Shown one piece after another: positions 9,942 to 18,307 of a stretch of DNA of 64,000 bases. This DNA comes from Curtobacterium flaccumfaciens pv. betae (GTDB lineage Bacteria; Actinomycetota; Actinomycetes; Actinomycetales; Microbacteriaceae). The notes under the pieces were generated by a model. That model searched no databases. It was not told the DNA's origin and saw only the letters and a list, made by a program, of their open reading frames with translations. The position numbers were made by a program, and so were the translations under genes. Each line of letters begins with the position of its first letter. Positions within the stretch are counted from its first letter, which is position 1. The DNA is taken from positions 620,001-684,000 of the forward strand of contig NZ_JAPJDC010000001.1 in assembly GCF_026241855.1 (NCBI RefSeq), written 5' to 3'.

Positions 9942-12900
9942 GTGCACCTCCTCTCGGTCTTCAGCCTGCGCAACCGGGCCCTCATCGCGCTCGTCACGAT
10001 CGTGGTCGCGGTCTTCGGCGGCATCGCGCTCTCGAGCCTCAAGCAGGAGCTGATCCCCAGCGTCGAGTTCCCGCAGGTCGCGATCGTCAGCGCCTACCCC
10101 GGAGCCACGCCAGAGGTGGTGTCGAACGACGTCTCGACCAAGATCGAGCAGGCGATCCAGGTCGTCCCGGACCTCGAGTCGACCAGCGCGACCTCGTCCA
10201 CCGGGCAGAGCGTCGTGTCGGCGTCGTTCCAGTACGGATCGAACCTGGCCAGCGCCGAGGACAAGATCCAGACCGCGGTGAACGCGCTGTCGCTGCCCGA
10301 CTCGGTGCAGACGCAGATCGTCACCGGGTCCTTCGACGACCTGCCGGTGCTGCAGATCGCGGTCTCGGCGTCCGGCAACCAGGAGCAGCTCGTCGACCGG
10401 CTGCAGGCCTCGGCGATCCCCGACCTCGAGAAGCTCGACGGCGTGCGGCAGGCGGACGTCTTCGGCAACCCGGGTCGTCGGGTCGTCATCACGCCGAACC
10501 AGGACGAGCTCGCCGCCCGCGGCCTGACCCAGACGGCGATCTCGGACGCGCTCGACGACAACGGCACCCTGATCCCCGGCGGCACCATCACCGAGGACGG
10601 CTCGACCCTGTCGGTGCAGACGGGCGAGCGGATCGCTTCGCTCGACGACATCCGCGCCCTGCCGCTGACGAGTTCTTCGAGCTCGTCGAGTTCTTCGGGC
10701 TCGTCGGGGTCGGACGGGTCCGGGTCGGGTGCCGCCGGCGCCGCCGGGACGACATCGCCCGGTGACGGCACTGCTGCGGGTGCCACCGGTACGGGTGCGA
10801 CCGGCACCGGGGCGACCGGTGACACCGCGACGGGCGGGTCCACGACCGCGGCCACTCCCACCGACACCACGTTGGGCGACGTCGCGAAGGTCGCCATCAC
10901 GGAGTCGCCGCGCACCTCGATCAGCCGCGTGGACGGCCAGCAGGCCCTGACGATCTCGATCACGAAGACGCAGGAAGCCAACACCGTCGACGTCTCCGAG
11001 ACCGTGCGCGACGCCCTGCCCGGCATCGAGGACAAGATCGAGGGCGACCCCCGTTTCACCGTCGTCTTCGACCAGGCGCCCTACATCCAGCAGTCCATCG
11101 ACTCCCTGGCCGAGGAAGGCCTGCTCGGGCTCGCCTTCGCGGTGATCGTCATCCTGGTGTTCCTGCTGTCGTGGCGCTCCACGCTCGTCACCGCGATCTC
11201 GATCCCGACGTCGGTGCTCCTCGCCGCGATCGGCATGCGCGCCGCCGGGTACACGCTCAACATCATCACGCTGGCGGCCCTCACGATCGCGATCGGCCGC
11301 GTGGTCGACGACTCCATCGTCGTCATCGAGAACATCAAGCGGCACATGCTCCCCGGCGTCGACCGCGGCCGTGCCGTGCGGGACGCCGTGCGCGAGGTCG
11401 CCGGTGCGGTCACCGCGTCGACGCTGACGACCGTCGCGGTGTTCCTGCCGGTCGCCTTCGTCGCCGAACTCGTGGGGGAGCTGTTCCGTCCGTTCGCCGT
11501 GACCGTCACCCTGGCGCTCGTCGCGTCGCTGTTCGTCTCGCTCACCATCGTCCCGGTGCTCGCGTACTGGTGGCTGCGCACGCCGAAGGCGAAGCCGGGC
11601 GACGCGACGACGGCAGCGGACGCGGAAGCGGTCGCAGCGCCGTCGGGTGCCGACGTCGAGCACGATCGCTCCGAGGGTGCGCTCGCCTCCGCCGCCGACC
11701 TGCACGACGCCGGCACCGCCGACCGTCTGCGCCGCGTCTACCTGCCGGTGCTCCGGTGGGTCGTCCGGAAGCCGGTGGTCGTCATCCTGCTCGCCGTGAT
11801 CGTGCTCGGCGGAACGGTCGCGACGCTGCCGTTCGTCACCACGAACTACCTCGGCGACTCGGGGCAGAACACCTTCACGGTCACGCAGGACCTGAAGGCC
11901 GGCTCCAGCCTCGCCGTCCAGTCCGAGTCCGCCCGCAAGGTCGAGCGCGCGCTGCAGGACGTCGACGGCGTCGAGACCGTGCAGACCACCATCGGCACGA
12001 GCGGCCAGTCGATCCAGGCGGCGTTCGGCGGTGGCGGCAGCGCCTCGGTGCAGTACGCCGTCACGACCGACGCCGAGGCCGACCAGCCGACGATCCAGGC
12101 CGACGCCCGGAAGGCGATCGGGGGGATCGACAACGTCGGCGAGGTCACCATCGCGTCCTCCGGCGGCGGGTTCGGCGGCAGCAGCGACATCGAGGTCGAC
12201 GTCACCGCGCCGACCCAGGCGCAGCTCGAGACGGCGTCGCGCCAGGTGCTGAAGACCATGCAGTCGGTCCCGGACACCACGGGCGCCACGAGCAACCTGT
12301 CCGCCGCGGAGCCGTTCCTCGCCGTCCGGGTCGACCGCCAGAAGGCCGCGTCACTCGGCCTGACCGAGACCCAGGTGGGTGGCCTCGTCGCCGCAGCGGT
12401 CTCGCCGCGGGACACCGGCAGCATCGAGATCGACGACGCGACGCTCGACGTCTACATCGCCGACCCGGAACCGCCGACCACCATCGGCGCACTCCGTGCC
12501 CTCGACGTGCCGACGAGCACGGGCACGGTCCCGCTGTCCGACGTCGCCACGGTCGAGGAGTCCGAGGGGCCGACCACGGTCACCACGACGAACGCGGCCC
12601 GCACCGCCACGATCACTGTGACGCCGGACGCCACGAACCTCGGTGCGGCCGTGCAGTCCGTCACGACCGCCGTCGACGAGCTCGACCTGCCGAAGGGTGC
12701 GACCGCCTCGATCGGTGGCGTCGCCGCCAGCCAGTCGTCGGCGTTCTCGCAGCTCGGGCTCGCGGTGCTGGTCGCCGTGCTGATCGTCTACGTGATCATG
12801 GTCGCGACGTTCCGGAGCCTGCTCCAGCCGCTGCTGCTGCTCGTGTCGGTGCCGTTCGCGGCGACGGGCGCGATCCTGCTGCAGATCGCGTCGGGCGTCC

Positions 12901-13292
12901 CGATCGGCGTCGCGTCGCTGATCGGACTGCTCATGCTCGTCGGCATCGTCGTGACGAACGCGATCGTGCTCATCGACCTCGTCAACCAGTACCGACGGCG
13001 CGGCTTGCGGGTGCGCGAGGCGTTGATCGAGGGCGCCACACGACGCCTCCGTCCGATCCTGATGACGGCGATGGCGACGATCTTCGCGCTGCTGCCGATG
13101 GCGATCGGGCTGACCGGCAAGTCCGGCTTCATCTCGCAGCCGCTGGCCCTGGTCGTGATCGGTGGCCTGGTGTCCTCGACGCTGCTGACGCTCGTGGTGC
13201 TGCCGGCGCTGTACTTCGTGGTCGAGCGGGCTCGAGAGCGCCGCGCGGATCGGCGGGCAGCGCGGCAGACGGAGCCGGGCGAAGCGGTCTAG
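9942..13292 (+). CDS. RND-superfamily efflux permease (AcrB/MMPL-like)
   Basis: A 1116-residue exporter with the duplicated RND layout: TM1 (residues ~10-30), a large extracytoplasmic loop, TM2-6, a second loop, and TM8-12. TM4 carries the proton-relay pair Asp456-Asp457 in GRVVDDSIVVIEN. The matching TM10 segment reads GIVVTNAIVLIDLVN, without the lysine found in Gram-negative AcrB. Residues ~243-310 are an inserted Ser/Gly/Thr/Ala-rich linker in the first loop, and another Asp/Ala-rich linker precedes TM7. No membrane fusion protein or outer channel is nearby, as expected in a monoderm. Start GTG follows GAGGAT (9929-9934) by 7 nt. Substrate unknown. Confidence 0.9.
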   Translation: MHLLSVFSLRNRALIALVTIVVAVFGGIALSSLKQELIPSVEFPQVAIVSAYPGATPEVVSNDVSTKIEQAIQVVPDLESTSATSSTGQSVVSASFQYGSNLASAEDKIQTAVNALSLPDSVQTQIVTGSFDDLPVLQIAVSASGNQEQLVDRLQASAIPDLEKLDGVRQADVFGNPGRRVVITPNQDELAARGLTQTAISDALDDNGTLIPGGTITEDGSTLSVQTGERIASLDDIRALPLTSSSSSSSSSGSSGSDGSGSGAAGAAGTTSPGDGTAAGATGTGATGTGATGDTATGGSTTAATPTDTTLGDVAKVAITESPRTSISRVDGQQALTISITKTQEANTVDVSETVRDALPGIEDKIEGDPRFTVVFDQAPYIQQSIDSLAEEGLLGLAFAVIVILVFLLSWRSTLVTAISIPTSVLLAAIGMRAAGYTLNIITLAALTIAIGRVVDDSIVVIENIKRHMLPGVDRGRAVRDAVREVAGAVTASTLTTVAVFLPVAFVAELVGELFRPFAVTVTLALVASLFVSLTIVPVLAYWWLRTPKAKPGDATTAADAEAVAAPSGADVEHDRSEGALASAADLHDAGTADRLRRVYLPVLRWVVRKPVVVILLAVIVLGGTVATLPFVTTNYLGDSGQNTFTVTQDLKAGSSLAVQSESARKVERALQDVDGVETVQTTIGTSGQSIQAAFGGGGSASVQYAVTTDAEADQPTIQADARKAIGGIDNVGEVTIASSGGGFGGSSDIEVDVTAPTQAQLETASRQVLKTMQSVPDTTGATSNLSAAEPFLAVRVDRQKAASLGLTETQVGGLVAAAVSPRDTGSIEIDDATLDVYIADPEPPTTIGALRALDVPTSTGTVPLSDVATVEESEGPTTVTTTNAARTATITVTPDATNLGAAVQSVTTAVDELDLPKGATASIGGVAASQSSAFSQLGLAVLVAVLIVYVIMVATFRSLLQPLLLLVSVPFAATGAILLQIASGVPIGVASLIGLLMLVGIVVTNAIVLIDLVNQYRRRGLRVREALIEGATRRLRPILMTAMATIFALLPMAIGLTGKSGFISQPLALVVIGGLVSSTLLTLVVLPALYFVVERARERRADRRAARQTEPGEAV

Positions 13293-13585
13293 CGGCGGTA
13301 CTCGGCGTCGATGGCGGCGAGGGGCGAGACGACGACGCGCTCGGTCCGCTCCTCGCGCTCGACCGCACGGAACCACGACACGAGCACCAGGGTCAGCGTC
13401 ACGAGGAACACCACGGCGGCGCCCTGCGACACGACGGCCAGCTGTCCGGTGACCGAGGCGTACCCACCGAACGACACCGCGGCGACGAACGACAGCCCGA
13501 GCAGCAGCTCCCCGAACGTCTGCAGCGCCGGGCGGTCCCAGCGGGTCGCAGCGGCGCGGGCAGGGCGGGTCGAGGTGTCGGTCAC
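13289..13585 (-). CDS. Small two-helix membrane protein, 98 aa
   Basis: Not assigned to a family. After a ~25-residue polar N-terminus it has two hydrophobic helices (about residues 25-45 and 53-73) and ends in a charged tail (VEREERTERVV). The GTG at 13585 is chosen because CAGACT (13592-13597, minus) is 6 nt before it; longer frames run through unlikely Pro/Arg-rich sequence. The gene is convergent with the RND exporter and the two stop codons share one palindromic CTAG (13289-13292). Confidence 0.65.
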   Translation of the reverse strand: MTDTSTRPARAAATRWDRPALQTFGELLLGLSFVAAVSFGGYASVTGQLAVVSQGAAVVFLVTLTLVLVSWFRAVEREERTERVVVSPLAAIDAEYRR

Positions 13586-13720
13586 CCCCGAAGTCTGCGG
13601 CCGGGGGCGCGGCAGCGGCAGTCCCGACTCCGGGTGGCACCCACCCGGGGCACGCGGTCGGACGCCCTGCGCGGTCGGCCGGTCGGACGCCATGCGCGAT
13701 CAGGCGGTCAGCCGGCGCGG

Positions 13721-14737
13721 TCAGCCCAGCTGCGTCCGCAGGAACGTGACCACGCGGCGGCTCATCGCCTCGTCGAGCTGGGCGATCGAGTGCGCCGTGC
13801 CCTCGACCGCCACGAACGTCACCGGGACGTCGTGGGACCGGAGCGTCGCGGCGAACTCCTGCGACTCCCACATCGGGATGAACTCGTCGGTGGAGTGCCC
13901 GATGAAGAACGGCGCGGTGTCCGAGGTGACGTGGAACTCCGGCGACGCCCTGGCGGCCGCCGGGCACCTGGCGTACGACCGGCACCCCAGGTAGAGCAGC
14001 TGCTTGCGCTGGAAGGCCGCCGACACCCCGTCGGGCTCGGTGGACCGGGTGGTCAGGTTCGTCGGCCCGCTCAGGTCGACCACGGCACGGATCCGGTCGC
14101 CGTCGGCGTACGCGGCGGAGTCGTGGTCGGTGACGGCGAGCATCGCGGCGAGGTTGCCGCCGGCGCTGCCGCCGAACACGCCCACGCGCTGGGAGTCCAC
14201 GTCGTAGGTCTCGAGCGTCGCCGGACGGAACACGTAGTCGAGCGCACGGCGGACGTCGTCGAGCCCGGCCGGGAACGGGTCGGTCGGCGCCAGCCGGTAG
14301 TCGACGTTGAACGTCACGAAGCCCTCGGACGCCAGGTACTTGCACACGGACCGGTAGGCGGCGGTCGCCTTGTCGCCGTGCGACCAGCTGCCGCCGTGGA
14401 TCATCAGGACCGCCGGGCGTCCGGTGGCGGCCCCGACCGCTCGGGCATCGGGGTCGGCGGTGGCCGAGGCGGACGGCGTCGCGGTGGGGGTCGCCGTCGT
14501 CGCGGGGTCGCTGTCGGCCGGCAGGCACACGTCGAGGCGCTGCAGCGGATCGGTGCCGTAGGGCACGTCGGCCACCACGTCGATGCCGTGGTACCGCAGC
14601 GACAGCGGGTAGATGATGCTGTCCGCGGTCACCGTGGCGTTCTCGTCGCCGACCGGGTCCGTGCTGCAGGACGCCATCGCGCCGAGCGCCACGACCGCGG
14701 CGACGAGCGCGAGCACTGAGCGGCGGCCGGACTTCAT
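13721..14737 (-). CDS. Secreted lipoprotein alpha/beta hydrolase (BD-FAE/esterase-like)
   Basis: A 338-residue protein. The signal peptide ends in a lipobox-like LGAMASC (Cys at ~25), so it is likely a lipid-anchored surface protein. The hydrolase domain has the oxyanion motif HGGSW, the nucleophile elbow GGSAGG (Ser191), a late DEF acid region and the AHS histidine, as in alpha/beta-hydrolase fold-3 and BD-FAE esterases. A Thr/Ala/Pro/Ser-rich insert (residues ~78-98) sits before the oxyanion loop. TAGCGT (14745-14750, minus) is 7 nt before the ATG. Substrate, perhaps an acetylated or short-chain ester, is inferred. Confidence 0.85.
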   Translation of the reverse strand: MKSGRRSVLALVAAVVALGAMASCSTDPVGDENATVTADSIIYPLSLRYHGIDVVADVPYGTDPLQRLDVCLPADSDPATTATPTATPSASATADPDARAVGAATGRPAVLMIHGGSWSHGDKATAAYRSVCKYLASEGFVTFNVDYRLAPTDPFPAGLDDVRRALDYVFRPATLETYDVDSQRVGVFGGSAGGNLAAMLAVTDHDSAAYADGDRIRAVVDLSGPTNLTTRSTEPDGVSAAFQRKQLLYLGCRSYARCPAAARASPEFHVTSDTAPFFIGHSTDEFIPMWESQEFAATLRSHDVPVTFVAVEGTAHSIAQLDEAMSRRVVTFLRTQLG

Positions 14738-14744
14738 CACGTCC

Positions 14745-14750
14745 ACGCTA
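14745..14750 (-). promoter_or_regulatory. -10 element, leaderless start of lipoprotein esterase
   Basis: TAGCGT on the minus strand with 7 nt to the ATG at 14737. Confidence 0.5.
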
Positions 14751-14843
14751 GCCGCACCGGCAGCCGCCCACGTCACCCGAGCGGAGGACGGCAGTGCGAG
14801 GATGAGCACGGCAGCCGCCGACCGGAGCACCGCAGGAGGACCC

Positions 14844-15698
14844 GTGAGCAATCGCAAGGCCTGGAACGCCGATCCCGAACCACTGCTCCGCGTCGAACCC
14901 GGGTTCCGCCTCGACCAGGTGGACCCGGACGGCACCCCGGGCTTCCCCGGCCGCAAGATCGACGGCCTCGAAGCCCTCGCCGCCGGCGCCTCCCGTCTCG
15001 CCGCCCTGCAGGAGCGCCTGTACGCGGCGTCGACCGCCGGCGACGAGCGGCGGGTGCTGCTCGTGCTGCAGGCGATGGACACCGCGGGCAAGGGCGGCAT
15101 CGTCTCGCACGTCGTCGGTGCGGTCGACCCGAACGGCGTGCACTACGCCGGCTTCAAGGCCCCGACGGCCGAGGAGCGCGAGCACGACTTCCTCTGGCGC
15201 ATCGAGAAGCAGCTGCCCGCAGCCGGGCAGCTCGGCGTGTTCGACCGCTCGCACTACGAGGACGTGCTCGCCCAGCGGGTCCGTGGGCTCGCCGCGCCGG
15301 ACGAGATCGAACGTCGGTACGGCGCGATCACCGCCTTCGAGGACGGCCTCGCCGCCGCCGGCACGACCATCGTCAAGGTGATGCTGCACATCTCGAAGGA
15401 CGAACAGCGCGAGCGCCTCGGCGACCGGCTGGACCGCCCCGACAAGCACTGGAAGTTCAACCCGGGCGACATCGACGACCGCCTGCTCTGGGACCGCTAC
15501 CAGCAGGCTTACCAGATCGCCCTCGACCGCACGTCGACCCCGCAGGCTCCCTGGTACGTCGTGCCCGCGAACCGCAAGTGGTACGCCCGCCTCGCCGTGC
15601 AGCAGCTCCTGCTCCGGGCGCTGGAGGACATGCACCTGTCGTGGCCGAAGGCGGACTTCGACGTCGCCGAGCAGCGTCGTCGGCTCGCGGAGTCCTGA
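14844..15698 (+). CDS. ppk2: Polyphosphate kinase 2 family protein (PPK2)
   Basis: A 284-residue cytoplasmic enzyme of the single-domain PPK2 type, which transfers phosphate between polyphosphate and nucleotides. Walker A is AMDTAGKGG (Lys83). The lid and Walker B region reads FDRSHYEDVL, and W-K-F-N-P-G-D follows, as in the family. Whether it prefers AMP, ADP or GDP cannot be read safely from sequence. GTG 14844 is chosen because an AGGAGGA (14834-14840) lies four bases before it, although an in-frame ATG exists 42 bases upstream. The gene stands alone between the divergent esterase and the helicase. Confidence 0.9.
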   Translation: MSNRKAWNADPEPLLRVEPGFRLDQVDPDGTPGFPGRKIDGLEALAAGASRLAALQERLYAASTAGDERRVLLVLQAMDTAGKGGIVSHVVGAVDPNGVHYAGFKAPTAEEREHDFLWRIEKQLPAAGQLGVFDRSHYEDVLAQRVRGLAAPDEIERRYGAITAFEDGLAAAGTTIVKVMLHISKDEQRERLGDRLDRPDKHWKFNPGDIDDRLLWDRYQQAYQIALDRTSTPQAPWYVVPANRKWYARLAVQQLLLRALEDMHLSWPKADFDVAEQRRRLAES

Positions 15699-15967
15699 GC
15701 GCACGACCCCGGCCTGGAGGCCCGTCCCGCGTCCGGCACGCCGCCGCCGGACCGCGCGGGGCTGGCGTCAGGGCACCGGCTCGCGTAGACTCGCTCGGTC
15801 GGCCTTCGACGTCGTGACAATGTGATCACGGAAATTCTGCTGGGTGTGTGTTGCTCGAGGGCTGGAATCACGTCGACTCGCGACGGGATGAACCCCCTCT
15901 CCGCAAGCAGCCCCCGCCGATGTCGCTGTCGGGCGCTGCGGTACGTTGCGCACCCGAGAAAGCAGCC
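15699..15967 (+). other. Long leader region of the DEAD-box helicase
   Basis: About 270 bp without a gene. It holds two -10-like hexamers, TAGACT (15786-15791) and GACAAT (15816-15821), and a less GC-rich stretch around 15815-15850. If either is used, the mRNA has a 140-170 nt leader, long for this genome and common for cold-regulated helicases. No recognisable riboswitch. Confidence 0.4.
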
Positions 15968-18130
15968 ATGGCCCCGTACAACAAGGGCGGCGCGGACAAC
16001 CGCGCCTCCGACCGCGTCCGCCACCCGAACGGCACCCCCGCCGCCCGCAGCAGCAAGCACCGCGGGTTCCGCGCCGCCGACTCCTCGCAGCCGCGCCAGA
16101 AGCAGCGCTGGGACGCCGAGGAGCGTCGCGGCCGCGCGTCGCAGGGCGAGCGTCCGGCCCGTCCGAACTGGGAGCCGCGTGACAGCGGCGGCCAGCGGCG
16201 CCCCGACCGCGACGACCGTGGCGTCCGTGGCTACAACCGCGACGCTCCCTACTCGCACGGCCGTCCCGACGCTCCGCAGGCTCCGCGTCGCGCCGGAACC
16301 GGCTCGCAGGGGCCCAGCGCCCCGCGTCGCTTCGATCGTGACGACCGTGCACCGCGTCGTGACAACGACGACCGTCCGCGTCGTTCGTTCGACCGCGATG
16401 ACCGCGCTCCGCGTTCGTTCAACCGTGACGACCGCGCGCCCCGTCGTGACAACGATGACCGGCCCCGTCGCTTCGACCGCGATGACCGCGCACCGCGCAG
16501 CTTCAACCGCGATGACCGTGCGCCCCGTCGGGACAACGATGACCGGCCCCGTCGTTTCGACCGTGACGACCGTGCACCGCGCAGCTTCAACCGCGACGAC
16601 CGTGCGCCCCGTCGTGACAACGACGACCGTCCCCGTCGTTTTGACCGCGATGACCGTGCACCGCGCAGCTTCAACCGCGATGACCGTGCGCCCCGTCGTG
16701 ACAACGACGACCGTCCCCGTCGTTTCGACCGCGATGACCGCGCCCCGCGCAAGTTCAACCGTGACGACCGCGCCCCGCGCAAGTTCGACCGTGACGACCG
16801 CGCCCCGCGCAAGTTCGACCGCGACGACCGCAGCGACCGTGCCCCGCGCCGCTCGTTCGACGAGCCCGAGCGCGGCAAGTTCGTGCCGGCCGACGACGTC
16901 AAGCTCGAGAAGCTCCAGGCCGAGGCCACCATCGCGGCCGACGTCGAGGGCGTGACCTTCGGTGACCTGGGCATCGGCGGCAACATCTCCCGCGCCCTGC
17001 AGGAGCTCGGCGCCTCGAGCCCGTTCCCGATCCAGGCGGCGACGATCCCCGACGTGCTCGCCGGCAAGGACGTCCTCGGCCGTGGCCGCACCGGTTCCGG
17101 CAAGACCATCGCCTTCGGTGCGCCGCTGGTCGAGAAGCTCATGGAGCACGGCGGCGGCACCAAGCGCAAGATGGGCCGCGCCCCGCGTGCGCTCATCCTC
17201 GCGCCGACCCGTGAGCTCGCCCTGCAGATCGACCGCACGGTGCAGCCCATCGCCCGTTCGGTCGGCCTGTTCACGACGCAGATCTACGGCGGCGTGCCCT
17301 ACGGCCGTCAGGAGGGCGCGCTCGAGCGCGGCGTCGACATCATCGTCGGCACCCCCGGTCGTGTGCAGGACCTCATGAACAAGGGGAAGCTCGACCTCAG
17401 CGAGGTCATCATCTCCGTGCTCGACGAGGCCGACCACATGTGCGACCTCGGGTTCCTCGAGCCGGTGCAGGAGATCCTCTCCGCCACGGCCGAGGTCACC
17501 CCGCAGGGCAACCGCGCGCAGAAGCTGCTGTTCAGCGCGACGCTCGACACCCAGGTCGCGGCGCTCGTCGAGCAGTTCCTGCACGAGCCGAGCGTGCACG
17601 AGGTCGCGGGTGAGGACCAGGCGTCCTCGACCATCGACCACCGTGTCCTCGTGGTCGAGCAGCGCGAGAAGGACCGTCTCCTCGAGGAGCTGGTCGCCGG
17701 CGACGGCAAGACCATCGTCTTCGCCCGGACCCGCGCCTACGCCGAGCGTCTGGCCGACCAGTTCGAGGACGCCGGCATCCGGGCGACCTCGCTCCACGGT
17801 GACCTGAACCAGTCGCGTCGCACGCGCAACCTGCAGCTGCTCACGAGCGGCCGCGTCAACGTGCTCGTCGCCACCGACGTCGCCGCCCGCGGCATCCACG
17901 TCGACGACGTCTCGCTCGTCGTGCAGGCCGACGCCCCGGACGACTACAAGGCGTATATGCACCGCTCCGGCCGCACGGGTCGTGCCGGCAAGGAGGGCAC
18001 GGTCGTGACCATCGTCCCGCGTGGCCGCATCCGCAAGATCGAGGGCATCCTCGAGCGCGCCGAGATCGAGGCGGACCTGGTGCAGGCCGCACCCGGTGAC
18101 GGCATCGTGTCGGAGCTCGCCGCGCGCTAG
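15968..18130 (+). CDS. DEAD-box RNA helicase with repetitive N-terminus
   Basis: A 720-residue ATP-dependent RNA helicase. The core (residues ~320-720) has all main motifs: Q region FPIQ, motif I GRTGSGKT, PTRELALQI, GTPGR, DEAD at 486-489, SAT, then VATDVAARG and HRSGRTGR. Ahead of it is an unusual ~320-residue basic/acidic disordered region, of which residues ~121-290 are copies of RFDRDDRAPR and related units. In most bacterial relatives such RNA-binding or condensate-forming tails are C-terminal. The role is likely in ribosome assembly or RNA decay at low temperature. The ATG at 15968 is preferred over upstream in-frame starts, which give an atypical leader peptide. Confidence 0.93.
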   Translation: MAPYNKGGADNRASDRVRHPNGTPAARSSKHRGFRAADSSQPRQKQRWDAEERRGRASQGERPARPNWEPRDSGGQRRPDRDDRGVRGYNRDAPYSHGRPDAPQAPRRAGTGSQGPSAPRRFDRDDRAPRRDNDDRPRRSFDRDDRAPRSFNRDDRAPRRDNDDRPRRFDRDDRAPRSFNRDDRAPRRDNDDRPRRFDRDDRAPRSFNRDDRAPRRDNDDRPRRFDRDDRAPRSFNRDDRAPRRDNDDRPRRFDRDDRAPRKFNRDDRAPRKFDRDDRAPRKFDRDDRSDRAPRRSFDEPERGKFVPADDVKLEKLQAEATIAADVEGVTFGDLGIGGNISRALQELGASSPFPIQAATIPDVLAGKDVLGRGRTGSGKTIAFGAPLVEKLMEHGGGTKRKMGRAPRALILAPTRELALQIDRTVQPIARSVGLFTTQIYGGVPYGRQEGALERGVDIIVGTPGRVQDLMNKGKLDLSEVIISVLDEADHMCDLGFLEPVQEILSATAEVTPQGNRAQKLLFSATLDTQVAALVEQFLHEPSVHEVAGEDQASSTIDHRVLVVEQREKDRLLEELVAGDGKTIVFARTRAYAERLADQFEDAGIRATSLHGDLNQSRRTRNLQLLTSGRVNVLVATDVAARGIHVDDVSLVVQADAPDDYKAYMHRSGRTGRAGKEGTVVTIVPRGRIRKIEGILERAEIEADLVQAAPGDGIVSELAAR
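16328..16850 (+). repeat. 84-bp tandem coding repeats in helicase
   Basis: Roughly five copies of a 28-codon unit (FDRDDRAPR + SFNRDDRAPR + RDNDDRPR), the last ones shortened to 10-codon units. Synonymous differences between copies show the array is under some coding constraint rather than fresh duplication only. Confidence 0.9.
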
Positions 18131-18148
18131 TCGCGAGCACACGACGGA

Positions 18149-18184
18149 CGGGAGGCCCGGTACCAGCTGGTACCGGGCCTCCCG
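18149..18184. terminator. 36-bp perfect palindrome (repeat A, copy 1)
   Basis: Perfect inverted repeat just downstream of the helicase and upstream of the MprF-like gene; core GGGAGGCCCGGTACCAG and its complement with no loop. A near-identical copy lies at 21648-21697, on the other side of the lipid module. Confidence 0.75.
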
Positions 18185-18307
18185 CCCGTCACACGGTGCG
18201 ACCGAAGACCGCACTTGCGCCCGGGTCATCCTCTCGGAGGACCCAGAGCCGCCGTGCTCATGCCCCCGGCTGATGACACGGGCGAGCAGGACCGCTGCAA
18301 TGATCAC

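Noticed and set aside
11171..14719. 1182-codon open frame on the plus strand
   Set aside because: Arg/His/Gly-rich antisense or shifted reading of the RND and esterase genes; typical GC-rich shadow.
15699..15967. Known riboswitch or ncRNA in the helicase leader
   Set aside because: No recognisable conserved core; described only as a long leader.
16328..16850. Repeats resembling a CRISPR or minisatellite locus
   Set aside because: They are in frame inside the helicase gene and encode a coherent repeat peptide.
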